This document shows, one piece after another, positions 1-7,110 of a stretch of 12,665 nucleotides of DNA. Positions within the stretch are counted from its first letter, which is position 1. Each line of letters starts with the position of its first letter. The position numbers were made by a program, and so were the translations under genes. Source of the DNA: Desulfobacteraceae bacterium (GTDB taxonomy: Bacteria; Desulfobacterota; DSM-4660; Desulfatiglandales; Desulfatiglandaceae); assembly GCA_011042035.1 (NCBI GenBank), contig DQZA01000049.1:1-12665 (forward strand). The letters are read 5' to 3'. The notes under the pieces are model-generated. The model did not search any database and was not told where the DNA came from. It was given only the letters and a program-made list of their open reading frames with translations.

Positions 1-3000
1 GACACATGCCTCAAGCAACTCCCTTGCAAGGGGCTGAAGCGCATTTTTACCAGCCATAAGTTGTTCATAGTAAGCCTCTCCTGTACGGACATCCCTCCCA
101 AAGAGAGCACGGGTCAGGTGTTCAAACAGGCTTTCTTCAACTGCTTGCGCTCCACCAAAATAGATAGCAGCTTGCTTGGCCTCCCCAGGTAGTTTCAGGG
201 ATCTCTTGATAAATTTCAACTCCTTTGCCAACTCAAGGCAGCTTAGCACTCGAACCCCTTCAAGATGTTTCGCCATTGCTTCCTTCGACGAGGCGTACAA
301 CCTGATATTAACACATTCCTGCCCAGCCTCTAGCGCAGGGTATGCCACCGTGCCCTCATCCACATGCACCTTTTCTGGAAGCTGTTCAAAATCCCATTTT
401 TTCAGCCCAGTTCTCTCCCATTGCCTTCTGGCAAGCTTCCATGCCTCAGTGTCCTCCGTACGCATCTTAGATAGGGATTCCATCTTTCGGAGCACTATGG
501 GATCCCTACCTGACATGATTTCTTTACCCTTGGGGTCCACTACGCTTATCCGCAGTTTCAGGTGATCAGGGATCTTCAGAGAAAACCAGATTTTGGGTGG
601 GATAAAAACATCGAATTTTTTTTGTATTGCCTCACTCAGGGCGCTCGCCAGTGGTCCTCGTTTTTGTTCCAGTTCTTTAGCAATGGCCTCAGCAGTTTGG
701 GGCACTGGAATAAGCTTGCGCCGATACTCCTTTGGAAGTGCCTTGATTAGCTCCCTTATCTTTTCCTTGAGCAACCCTGGGACTATCCAGTCCAGCCCCA
801 TGGGCTGCAATTCTGATGTAAGATAGGAAGGCACTAACACGGTGATCCCATCTTCCTCCTTGCCAGGGCAGAACCTGTAGGATAGCCTGAATCTCCTGTC
901 ACCTACTTCAAGGCTATCGGGAAACCGGGTCAGCAACTCCTCTTCAGGCTCTTCAACTAGAAGATCCTCTTTGCTCATCCTCAGAAAATCATCAGACCCT
1001 GCCTCCTTGATTCTCCTGCGTAACCCGGCAAGGTCATATACGCCAGGCAGCCGCTCACTATAAAAATCCTTAATCCTTTCCTCATCTGCCACTATTCCCT
1101 TACGCCTTAGTTTGTGTTCAAGAAGCGACAGGCTATCTATCAGCTCTGCATTGTGTTCAAGAAACCCAAACCGTTCCCTGATATTTCCTTGTACCAGAGC
1201 TTCCCTCACAAATATCTCGTGGGCCTCGTGAGGATTTAGCGGACCATAGGGAACTGCCCTTCCCTTTGAGACTATCAGACCGAACACACCCACCTGCTCA
1301 GAAGCCACTACCTTACCAGAGGCCCTGCTCCAACGCGGGTTACTATATGTTCTCTTGCATAGATCTCCGCCCACCTCCTCTATCCATCCCGGCTCCACCC
1401 GGGCCACTGTCCTTGCAAAAAGCCGCGATGTTTTTACCATTTCTGCTGCCACAATCCACTCTGGCCCTTTTTTGAAAAGAGATGATCCCGGGAAAATCAT
1501 TAATTCCTTACCCTTGGCACCTTGATAGATGCCTCCATTCTTTTTCACGGCAATATTGGATAGAAACCCGCTCAAGATGCACTTGTGGATCCTCTCGTAA
1601 AGGGGAAGGCCAGATCTTTCTCGGTGTTTTTCATAGGTACGTGAACTGTATTCTTTGAAGATGGTCAGTATCTGGTTATGGACGTCTTCCCATTCCCGCA
1701 TCCTCGGATATGACAAGAAATACTCTTTGCAAAATCTTCTCTTCAAATTATTGGTTGTGATGGTCTTGTATGCCTTCCATATGTTCAACAGGGTAAGAAA
1801 ATCGGAGTTTTCATCCTGAAAAAATACCCTCGCTTGATCCGCCAGGTTAACCTTTTCTACGGGCCTTTCCCTTGGGTCTTGAATGCTCAGAGCAGCGCCA
1901 ATCACCGCTATCTCCGCAATGCACTCCATGCCGCGCGCTTCCAAGAGCATCCTAGAAACCCGGGGATCAAGCGGCATCCTTGCCATCTCGCGACCTCTCT
2001 TTGTGAGGCGTACTTCCCCACTTTTCCTTTCGATGGCCCCCAGCTCCATCAAAAGATCAAGGCCATCCTTGACGCTCCTAGCATTTGGCTTATCTACAAA
2101 GGGAAAAGACTCCAACTCACCCAGGCCCAGGTAAGTCATCCTTAGGATGACTTCTGCCAGGTTGGCCCTCAAAATCTCGGGAACGGTATATATGGACCTC
2201 CTTTCATAGTCTTCCTCACTGTAAAGCCGAATGCATACCCCGCGTTGCACCCTTCCGCACCGACCCTTCCTTTGCTCGGCACTGGCTTGCGAAATGGGGG
2301 AAATGGGAAGGCTGGTGGTCCTTGTTCGAGCAACGTACCTGGAAATCCGGGCCACTCCCGTGTCCACGACGTATCTGATGCCTGGAATGGTCAGAGAGGT
2401 CTCGGCCACGTTCGTGGCAACCACAACCTTTGGTCCCCTCACGGTATATACCTTTCTTTGCCTGTGGCCAGAAAGCCTGGCAAATAGCGGAAGGATGTTT
2501 TGCTTGTCATCAAGTCTGCCTCGCAGCCTCTCACAGGTCTCAATGATGTCCTGTTCCGCGGGCATGAACACCAATATATCACCGGTGGCGTCTTCTCGCC
2601 TGATCTCTTCGACTGCATCGAGGGCCGCATCCACATGGGTAATATCTTCACCCCCATCCAATTCCGGGTCAAAAGGCCGATATCTGACCTCAACGGGGAA
2701 TACCTTTCCGCTCACCTCTATAACAGGAGCATTGTCAAAAAACGATGAAAACTTCTCTATTTCCAGGGTGGCAGAACTAATTATCACCTTTAATTCTGGA
2801 CGTGAGGCAAGGAGGCGTTTTACGAGGCCCAATAAGAAATCAATGTTTACACTTCTCTCGTGGGCTTCATCAATTATTAGGGTGTCGTATTCATAAAAAC
2901 TGGCGTCCCCTTGGGTCTCTGCCAAAAGCATCCCATCGGTCATGATCTTGATGTAGGCATCACGGGGTGTCCTATCACTGAACCTTATCTTGTAGCCTAC

Positions 3001-3480
3001 TGAACGGCCAAGTTCCTCTCCCAACTCTTCGGCAATTCTGTAGGCAATAGTGGTGGCTGCGATTCGGCGGGGCTGGGTGCATCCAATCATCCCGCTAATA
3101 CCCCTGCCTGCCTCCAGACACATTTTAGGAATTTGCGTGCTCTTACCCGAACCCGTTTCTCCGGATATTATCACCACCTGGTTTGCCCTTATGGCACTAA
3201 TGATGTCGTCTTTCTTTGAAAGAATGGGCAGGTTTTCAGGGTACCGGATCTCTGGTTTGTTGAAGTAACGCAGGGATCTGCGTTTAACTGATTCTTGAAG
3301 TACTTCTTCTAAGCGCCCGAGTTGCTGCGTTATCGTTTGACTACAACCACCTCGAGATTTTCCCTTCAAGATGCGTTTGAGACTCTTCTCAGCATACACG
3401 CGATCCCTGAGCATGGCCTCCCTTTGAAGAGTCCTTATGCGCGAAATGTATTTACCTATGTTCTTATTAACCTTCCGCAA
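1..3480 (-). CDS. hrpA: ATP-dependent RNA helicase HrpA (DEAH box), 3' end cut by window edge
   Basis: Superfamily 2 RNA helicase of the DEAH/RHA group; E. coli HrpA is about 1300 aa and 1160 residues are visible here. Seen: Walker A GETGSGKST at residues 107-115, DEAH at 204-207, SAT at 236-238, motif VI QRKGRCGR at 403-410. An HA2-like region follows at about 450-545, then an OB-fold region at about 630-720, then a long C-terminal part matching the HrpA-specific DUF3418 domain, which separates HrpA from the shorter HrpB. The frame is open with no internal stop. The open frame begins after a stop at 3517-3519 and has no ATG before the one at 3414-3412, which sits only 2 nt after GGGAGG. The TTG at 3480 has GGAG five bases upstream and gives 22 residues before the conserved MLRDR, much like E. 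coli, so I chose it. The family is linked to RNA remodelling, including rescue of stalled ribosomes in E. coli; the role here is inferred. Confidence 0.95.
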   Translation of the reverse strand, partial: MRKVNKNIGKYISRIRTLQREAMLRDRVYAEKSLKRILKGKSRGGCSQTITQQLGRLEEVLQESVKRRSLRYFNKPEIRYPENLPILSKKDDIISAIRANQVVIISGETGSGKSTQIPKMCLEAGRGISGMIGCTQPRRIAATTIAYRIAEELGEELGRSVGYKIRFSDRTPRDAYIKIMTDGMLLAETQGDASFYEYDTLIIDEAHERSVNIDFLLGLVKRLLASRPELKVIISSATLEIEKFSSFFDNAPVIEVSGKVFPVEVRYRPFDPELDGGEDITHVDAALDAVEEIRREDATGDILVFMPAEQDIIETCERLRGRLDDKQNILPLFARLSGHRQRKVYTVRGPKVVVATNVAETSLTIPGIRYVVDTGVARISRYVARTRTTSLPISPISQASAEQRKGRCGRVQRGVCIRLYSEEDYERRSIYTVPEILRANLAEVILRMTYLGLGELESFPFVDKPNARSVKDGLDLLMELGAIERKSGEVRLTKRGREMARMPLDPRVSRMLLEARGMECIAEIAVIGAALSIQDPRERPVEKVNLADQARVFFQDENSDFLTLLNIWKAYKTITTNNLKRRFCKEYFLSYPRMREWEDVHNQILTIFKEYSSRTYEKHRERSGLPLYERIHKCILSGFLSNIAVKKNGGIYQGAKGKELMIFPGSSLFKKGPEWIVAAEMVKTSRLFARTVARVEPGWIEEVGGDLCKRTYSNPRWSRASGKVVASEQVGVFGLIVSKGRAVPYGPLNPHEAHEIFVREALVQGNIRERFGFLEHNAELIDSLSLLEHKLRRKGIVADEERIKDFYSERLPGVYDLAGLRRRIKEAGSDDFLRMSKEDLLVEEPEEELLTRFPDSLEVGDRRFRLSYRFCPGKEEDGITVLVPSYLTSELQPMGLDWIVPGLLKEKIRELIKALPKEYRRKLIPVPQTAEAIAKELEQKRGPLASALSEAIQKKFDVFIPPKIWFSLKIPDHLKLRISVVDPKGKEIMSGRDPIVLRKMESLSKMRTEDTEAWKLARRQWERTGLKKWDFEQLPEKVHVDEGTVAYPALEAGQECVNIRLYASSKEAMAKHLEGVRVLSCLELAKELKFIKRSLKLPGEAKQAAIYFGGAQAVEESLFEHLTRALFGRDVRTGEAYYEQLMAGKNALQPLARELLEACV

Positions 3481-3720
3481 TCCTTCTCCGTAATGAATCA
3501 GTTCTGGCGTATCAGCTCAATAATTAGGGGGATAGCAGCGAATGTACTATCGGGACAAGAGGGTTTTTCTTCCGCTCCTGGCCTCCCGTTCTGGTCTCTT
3601 TTGTTATCCTATTTCACCATTAAAACAGCCTGTCTTCAAGCACACTTTTTCAGAATCCTCCTTCCAGCAGGCCGGAACCCGGAATGACGTATTGGGTCAG
3701 CCCGTAACGATGCTAAAACC
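3481..3720 (-). other. Gap between MFS gene and hrpA; no convincing gene
   Basis: This 240-base spacer separates two genes on the same strand. Near the MFS end there is an imperfect hairpin (arms 3662-3667 and 3672-3677, loop of 4, one G-U pair) without a following T-run, so it is a poor terminator. Nearer hrpA, a frame is open from 3608 to 3501 (36 codons, ending IIELIRQN, stop at 3498-3500) and looks protein-like. It has no ATG, GTG or TTG start. An ATG at 3620 lies in frame but is followed two codons later by TAG (3611-3609). It may be gene debris or chance. I found no clear sigma70 promoter for hrpA here. Confidence 0.35.
3482..3489 (-). promoter_or_regulatory. Ribosome binding site that decides the hrpA TTG start
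   Basis: On the minus strand GGAGAAGG lies just before the TTG at 3480, with five bases between GGAG and the start codon. It supports the TTG over the in-frame ATG at 3414, whose purine stretch is too close to work well. Confidence 0.6.
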
Positions 3721-4911
3721 TTACTTGTCTTTGGGAAGTGCGAATATTAGAGGGATACCAAGTACGCCTAGAAACGAGCTAATTAAATAGGTATTTCTGA
3801 GCCCCACCAAGTCTCCCAGGAAGCCCACAACCACGACTATCGCCGAACGGGCAAGAAAAGAGATCATCATAAAAAATCCATTGGCAGCAGAGGGACTCCC
3901 CTTTGCGTGTTCCTGCACAAGGGCTAACATCACCGGCGTGGTGGACAAAATACTGAGCCCCGTAAACATCAAGGCAATAAAACGCAGCCAACTGCGAAGC
4001 CATACAAAAAGAAAAAGCATAAAAGGTGCCGCCAATAGAGAGACCAACAAAACCTTTCTTCGCCCAAAATGATCGCTCAAGGAACCAGCACTCATCACAC
4101 CAACCACCCCTGAAAATTCAAAAAGGGTTAATGCGGTACCTCCAAGCCAAAGATTCCCCGTTTCCTCCTTTATAAAAGTGGGCAGAAAGGCCGCCATAGA
4201 GGCATGCATAAACCCGCGAGCCACCAGGATACCTGCCAATGGGAGTAGAATGAATCTCATCTCGCGCCAGGTCTTACGGATGGATGTGTCTTCTGGGTTT
4301 TCTATAGTGATAGAGACATCCCTAAATTTTAAAAATAGCCAGCCTGAGGCAGCTAGCCCCACGATCATCACCGGATAGAATCCTTCCAGGCCGAATACAG
4401 ACACAGCCCCCACTGCAGCGAGCGGGCCCAGAGTGCGGGCCAGTTCGCCACCTGTCATAAAGTAGCTCATTCCCATGCCCATCTTCGCACCAGAAACCCG
4501 TGAAACCATCACCGGCGCAGGCACATGGAAAAGGGATACGCTTATGCCTGCCACTAATAAAAGAACAAGTAGCACAGCGTAGTTGGGGGCTATTCCGATA
4601 AGACTCATGGAGGCACCAGTAAGACCTGGAGCCAGAACAATAAATAGCCTGACGCTGACACGGTCTGCTATCTTCCCTATATAAGGGTTTAGGAGCGCCG
4701 GGATCTGCATCACCGTTGAAAGGAAGCCTGCCTCCGACAAAGACATGGAGAGCTTCTTGATCAAAAGAGGTAAAAGCGGAGCCAGAAAACTTGAGTAAAT
4801 GTCATGGAGAAAATGGGTAAAAGACAGGGCAAGGATCAGCCCCCCCTTGTATTGGCCCGATGCTGATGATTGTTCCTTTATTTTCGTGGAGTTCGTGTTT
4901 TCGGAAATCAT
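3721..4911 (-). CDS. MFS transporter, fosmidomycin-resistance (Fsr)-like
   Basis: A 396-residue inner-membrane protein made almost wholly of hydrophobic helices, consistent with 12 transmembrane segments. The first helix begins near residue 23 after a polar tail, and the polar central loop is at about 196-218. MFS motif A-like loops occur in both halves: GKIADR at 79-84 and GSLSDHFGRRKV at 276-287. The start of helix 1 (SFTHFLHDIYSSFLAPLLPL) and the SLFHVPAP stretch near 127-134 resemble E. coli Fsr, an exporter of fosmidomycin; the true substrate cannot be told from sequence. The ATG at 4911 has no good Shine-Dalgarno sequence, so the start is less sure than the frame. It is divergent from ssb and lies upstream of hrpA on the same strand, 240 bases away, so cotranscription with hrpA is possible but unproven. 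Confidence 0.85.
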   Translation of the reverse strand: MISENTNSTKIKEQSSASGQYKGGLILALSFTHFLHDIYSSFLAPLLPLLIKKLSMSLSEAGFLSTVMQIPALLNPYIGKIADRVSVRLFIVLAPGLTGASMSLIGIAPNYAVLLVLLLVAGISVSLFHVPAPVMVSRVSGAKMGMGMSYFMTGGELARTLGPLAAVGAVSVFGLEGFYPVMIVGLAASGWLFLKFRDVSITIENPEDTSIRKTWREMRFILLPLAGILVARGFMHASMAAFLPTFIKEETGNLWLGGTALTLFEFSGVVGVMSAGSLSDHFGRRKVLLVSLLAAPFMLFLFVWLRSWLRFIALMFTGLSILSTTPVMLALVQEHAKGSPSAANGFFMMISFLARSAIVVVVGFLGDLVGLRNTYLISSFLGVLGIPLIFALPKDK

Positions 4912-4942
4912 TTACAACTTTGTCTATTTCCCAGTCATCATA

Positions 4943-4958
4943 AGGCTAAGTTTAGCTT
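4943..4958. promoter_or_regulatory. Small palindrome upstream of the MFS gene, possible operator
   Basis: Within the ssb/MFS divergent spacer, GCTAA (4945-4949) and TTAGC (4952-4956) form a perfect inverted repeat around GT, extended outward by one mismatch and one A-T pair. On the minus strand it lies directly upstream of a TATGAT box (4942-4937) that could be the MFS -10, although no good -35 accompanies it. Exporter genes are often controlled by a repressor binding there, but no regulator gene is visible nearby. The rest of the 4912-5105 spacer shows only weak promoter-like boxes for ssb. Confidence 0.25.
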
Positions 4959-5105
4959 CACTACTACAAAACAAACAGCCTTTCAAACAAAAAGCATATA
5001 TGGACAAATGACAACAAACCGCTTGATCATCCATGCAAGCCTATGGTAGGTAAGAATTATTCATGGAATTTGTTACAGAGAGACAGAAGAAAGGAGAATA
5101 GTCCC

Positions 5106-5519
5106 ATGGCCAGTGTTAACAAAGTGATCCTCATTGGAAACCTAGGCGCAGATCCGGAGCTAAGATACACTCCCAGTGGAACGGCTGTAGCCAACTTCAG
5201 CCTTGCTACCAAGGAATCTTGGACCAGCAAGGATGGGGGCAAAGAGGAACGCACCGAATGGCACAGAATTGTGGCCTGGGGCCGACTTGCAGAGATCTGC
5301 GGAGAGTACCTCCATAAAGGAAGGCTGGTTTACGTGGAAGGGAGAATTCAGACACGGGCATGGGAAGATAGAGAAGGAAATAAGAGGTATACTACGGAGA
5401 TAGTCGCTCAGACCATGCAGATGCTGGGCCCAGGCGGCAGAAGAGAATCAGCAGAACCTGTGGAAGAATTTCCAGTGGAAGAACCACCTGACATCTCAGA
5501 TGATGACATTCCATTTTGA
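5106..5519 (+). CDS. ssb: Single-stranded DNA-binding protein SSB
   Basis: A 137-residue SSB that coats single-stranded DNA in replication, recombination and repair. The OB-fold fills about residues 1-105: it opens MASVNKVILIGNLGADPELR and includes the conserved TEWHRIVAWGRLAE and GRLVYVEGRIQTR stretches. A short acidic linker (about 108-128) leads to the tail DISDDDIPF, the conserved acidic peptide that recruits partner proteins. The linker is much shorter than in E. coli SSB (178 aa). I chose the ATG at 5106 because AAGGAG (5091-5096) sits 9 bases upstream and the protein then starts exactly like the family. An in-frame ATG at 5043 has no ribosome binding site. The gene stands alone: divergent from the MFS gene and convergent with tatA, with only 13 bases between their stop codons. 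Confidence 0.97.
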   Translation: MASVNKVILIGNLGADPELRYTPSGTAVANFSLATKESWTSKDGGKEERTEWHRIVAWGRLAEICGEYLHKGRLVYVEGRIQTRAWEDREGNKRYTTEIVAQTMQMLGPGGRRESAEPVEEFPVEEPPDISDDDIPF

Positions 5520-5532
5520 TCCCAACAAGGCA

Positions 5533-5727
5533 TTAAGACTTTTCCTCGTCAGAGGTTTTTTCTTCTTTGGGAGCAGAGAGTTCTTCTTGGGCCTCCTGAG
5601 TAGCTTTTTTGAAATTTTTTATCCCCTTACCTATTCCACTCCCTATCTCAGGCAGCTTTCCTGCTCCAAAGATGATAAGTATAATGATCAATATTATGAT
5701 CAGCTCTGGCATTCCTATACCAAACAT
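5533..5727 (-). CDS. tatA: Sec-independent protein translocase subunit TatA
   Basis: A 64-residue TatA, the pore-forming subunit of the twin-arginine pathway that exports folded proteins across the inner membrane. Seen: a very short N-terminus, one transmembrane helix rich in Ile and Leu (about residues 6-21), the FGAGKLPEIG hinge at about 20-29, an amphipathic helix with GKGIKNFKKA, and a charged Lys/Glu tail. The ATG at 5727 is preceded by AGGGGG with 7 bases spacing. An in-frame ATG at 5754 would add nine polar residues before the helix and overlap the upstream gene, so I reject it. Only 10 bases separate it from the CxxC gene upstream, so the two are very likely cotranscribed. No tatB or tatC is in the window. 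TatB is less likely because the protein is short and has the FGxGKLPE form typical of TatA/E. Confidence 0.93.
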   Translation of the reverse strand: MFGIGMPELIIILIIILIIFGAGKLPEIGSGIGKGIKNFKKATQEAQEELSAPKEEKTSDEEKS

Positions 5728-5737
5728 GATTTGCCCC

Positions 5738-6136
5738 CTATGGTTGATCTTCAAGTTCTCTGATCAATTTCCTGAATTCCGGAGAATCCTTAAACGCCTT
5801 TAGGGCCTCCTGGTAATCAACCCATGATGACCACAACTTGCGCCACGCATCTTTTTGCCAAAACAACTCTGATGTAAACTGATTTGTAGAAATCTTTATG
5901 AAATCCTCAAATTCAGATCCACAACTCTCGCACAGATTAAATCCATCATTAGAAGAAAACAGCGAACGCGATACCTCCTCTTTGCTCAAGTACCTGCCAC
6001 ACATGCTGCATTTAAGATTGCAAAAGGCACACTGTATCGCTCTGTATATAGCACCCATCCTGTCCCGATAGAGTTCGGCCTTTTTCTTCTTGTCCTTTGT
6101 CTTAAGGCGCTCGCTGATATTGAGAACTTTGGTCAT
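5738..6136 (-). CDS. Small protein with three CxxC pairs, probable zinc-binding, unknown function
   Basis: A 132-residue soluble protein that I do not recognise. The N-terminal 30 residues are highly basic (KTKDKKKKAE near 12-21). A Cys-rich segment follows: C36-x2-C39, C43-x2-C46 and C69-x2-C72, so six Cys in three pairs, as in zinc-ribbon or treble-clef folds. Pairs 2 and 3 (CSMCG and CESCG) have the knuckle form. The C-terminal half is rich in Trp and charged residues and predicted mostly helical, with no Cys. There is no signal peptide or membrane segment, so it should be cytoplasmic. No in-frame extension is possible because a stop lies three codons before the ATG; the ribosome binding site is weak (GCGGGAA next to the ATG). 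It is the first gene of a likely two-gene unit with tatA. A structural zinc site is inferred; an iron-sulfur cluster is an alternative. Confidence 0.8.
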   Translation of the reverse strand: MTKVLNISERLKTKDKKKKAELYRDRMGAIYRAIQCAFCNLKCSMCGRYLSKEEVSRSLFSSNDGFNLCESCGSEFEDFIKISTNQFTSELFWQKDAWRKLWSSWVDYQEALKAFKDSPEFRKLIRELEDQP

Positions 6137-6183
6137 TTCCCGCTAACCGGCAAAAGGGTTAAGGATTATTGACACCCGTAACC

Positions 6184-6212
6184 ATCCTAGCACCCGGTCC
6201 TTCCGGAGTCAA
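6184..6212 (-). promoter_or_regulatory. Sigma70-like promoter for the CxxC gene and tatA
   Basis: On the minus strand TTGACT (6212-6207) and TAGGAT (6189-6184) are separated by exactly 17 bases, matching 5 of 6 and 4 of 6 consensus positions. Transcription would begin near 6177, about 40 bases before the CxxC start codon. It lies wholly inside the 88-base gap after sucD, so the pair can be expressed separately from sucCD. No T-rich terminator is visible after sucD, so readthrough is also possible. Confidence 0.5.
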
Positions 6213-6224
6213 GAAAACCCGCCT

Positions 6225-7100
6225 TTATTGACCAGCCATAATCTGTTTCGCGGTATCGCCCAACTCTGCCAGATTAAGGACAACCGTGATTCCGACTGCT
6301 TGCAGGGCCTCTATCTTATCTTCCGCCCTACCCTGGCCTCCTGATATAATAGCTCCTGCGTGTCCCATGCGTCTCCCGGGAGGGGCTGTACGCCCTGCGA
6401 TAAAAGCCAGAACTGGCTTGTTGAATTCGGCCCTTATATATTCGGCTGCCTCTTCTTCAGCGGTCCCTCCTATCTCCCCAATAAGTACTACGCCCTCCGT
6501 CTGCGGGTCTTCTTTAAATAATCTCAGATGATCAATGAAGCTAGTACCGATAATTGGGTCACCACCTATGCCTATACACGTGGATTGACCCAGGTCGGAC
6601 TTTGTAAGCTGGTCCACCACCTCATATGTCAGGGTCCCGCTACGCGAGATAACCCCCATTGATCCCTGTCTATGTATGTGCCCCGGCATGATACCCACCT
6701 TGGTCTTGCCCGGTGAAATTATTCCGGGACAGTTGGGTCCTATGAGCATGGCCCCTTTTTCCTTAACAAAATTAGCTACTCTTACCATATCCAGAACCGG
6801 AATGCCTTCAGTAATACACACGATCACCCTTATACCAGCAGCAGCAGCTTCCATTACCGCATCAGGAGCAAAGGCGGCCGGCACGAATATGCACGATACA
6901 TTAGCTCCCTCCATTTCAACTGCCTCCGCAACCCTGTTCATTACGGGTACTCCCTGCACCTTCTGGCCCCCCTTGCCAGGAGTAACCCCTGCCACGACAT
7001 TAGTACCATAAGCAAGCATCTGCTGGGTATGAAACGTGCCTTCTCTACCCGTTATTCCTTGAACAACAACCCTGCTGTTTTCATCCACCAATATACTCAT
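6225..7100 (-). CDS. sucD: Succinyl-CoA synthetase (ADP/GDP-forming) alpha subunit
   Basis: A 291-residue alpha subunit of succinate-CoA ligase, which interconverts succinyl-CoA and succinate with ATP or GTP formation in the TCA cycle or its reductive or partial forms. The N-terminal Rossmann CoA-binding domain shows VVVQGITGREGTFH (11-24) and a GGQKVQGVPV stretch near 44-53. The ligase domain includes GPNCPGIISPG (121-131) and the GHAGAI motif (246-251), whose His247 is the phosphorylated catalytic residue, at nearly the same number as His246 in E. coli. Length is as expected (E. coli 289). It starts 10 bases after the sucC stop, with AGGAG about 8 bases before the ATG. The pair forms the functional heteromer. 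There is no sign of decay or frameshift. Confidence 0.97.
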   Translation of the reverse strand: MSILVDENSRVVVQGITGREGTFHTQQMLAYGTNVVAGVTPGKGGQKVQGVPVMNRVAEAVEMEGANVSCIFVPAAFAPDAVMEAAAAGIRVIVCITEGIPVLDMVRVANFVKEKGAMLIGPNCPGIISPGKTKVGIMPGHIHRQGSMGVISRSGTLTYEVVDQLTKSDLGQSTCIGIGGDPIIGTSFIDHLRLFKEDPQTEGVVLIGEIGGTAEEEAAEYIRAEFNKPVLAFIAGRTAPPGRRMGHAGAIISGGQGRAEDKIEALQAVGITVVLNLAELGDTAKQIMAGQ

Positions 7101-7110
7101 CTCTTGGCTC

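Noticed and set aside
2231..2896. Plus-strand open frame of 221 codons
   Set aside because: It is antisense to the helicase core of hrpA, whose minus-strand frame carries all DEAH motifs.
3662..3677. Terminator after the MFS gene
   Set aside because: The hairpin is short, contains a G-U pair and is followed by purines on the minus strand instead of a T-run.
3322..3790. Plus-strand open frames of 121 and 82 codons opposite the hrpA start and the gap
   Set aside because: They run antisense to clear coding sequence at both ends, have no ribosome binding site or recognisable domains, and read as low-quality protein.
5043..5105. Upstream ATG extending SSB by 21 residues
   Set aside because: No ribosome binding site, and the extension does not resemble SSB N-termini; 5106 has AAGGAG and the family start.
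5520..5532. Shared bidirectional terminator between convergent ssb and tatA
   Set aside because: The 13-base gap has no inverted repeat; any terminator would have to lie inside the neighbouring gene.
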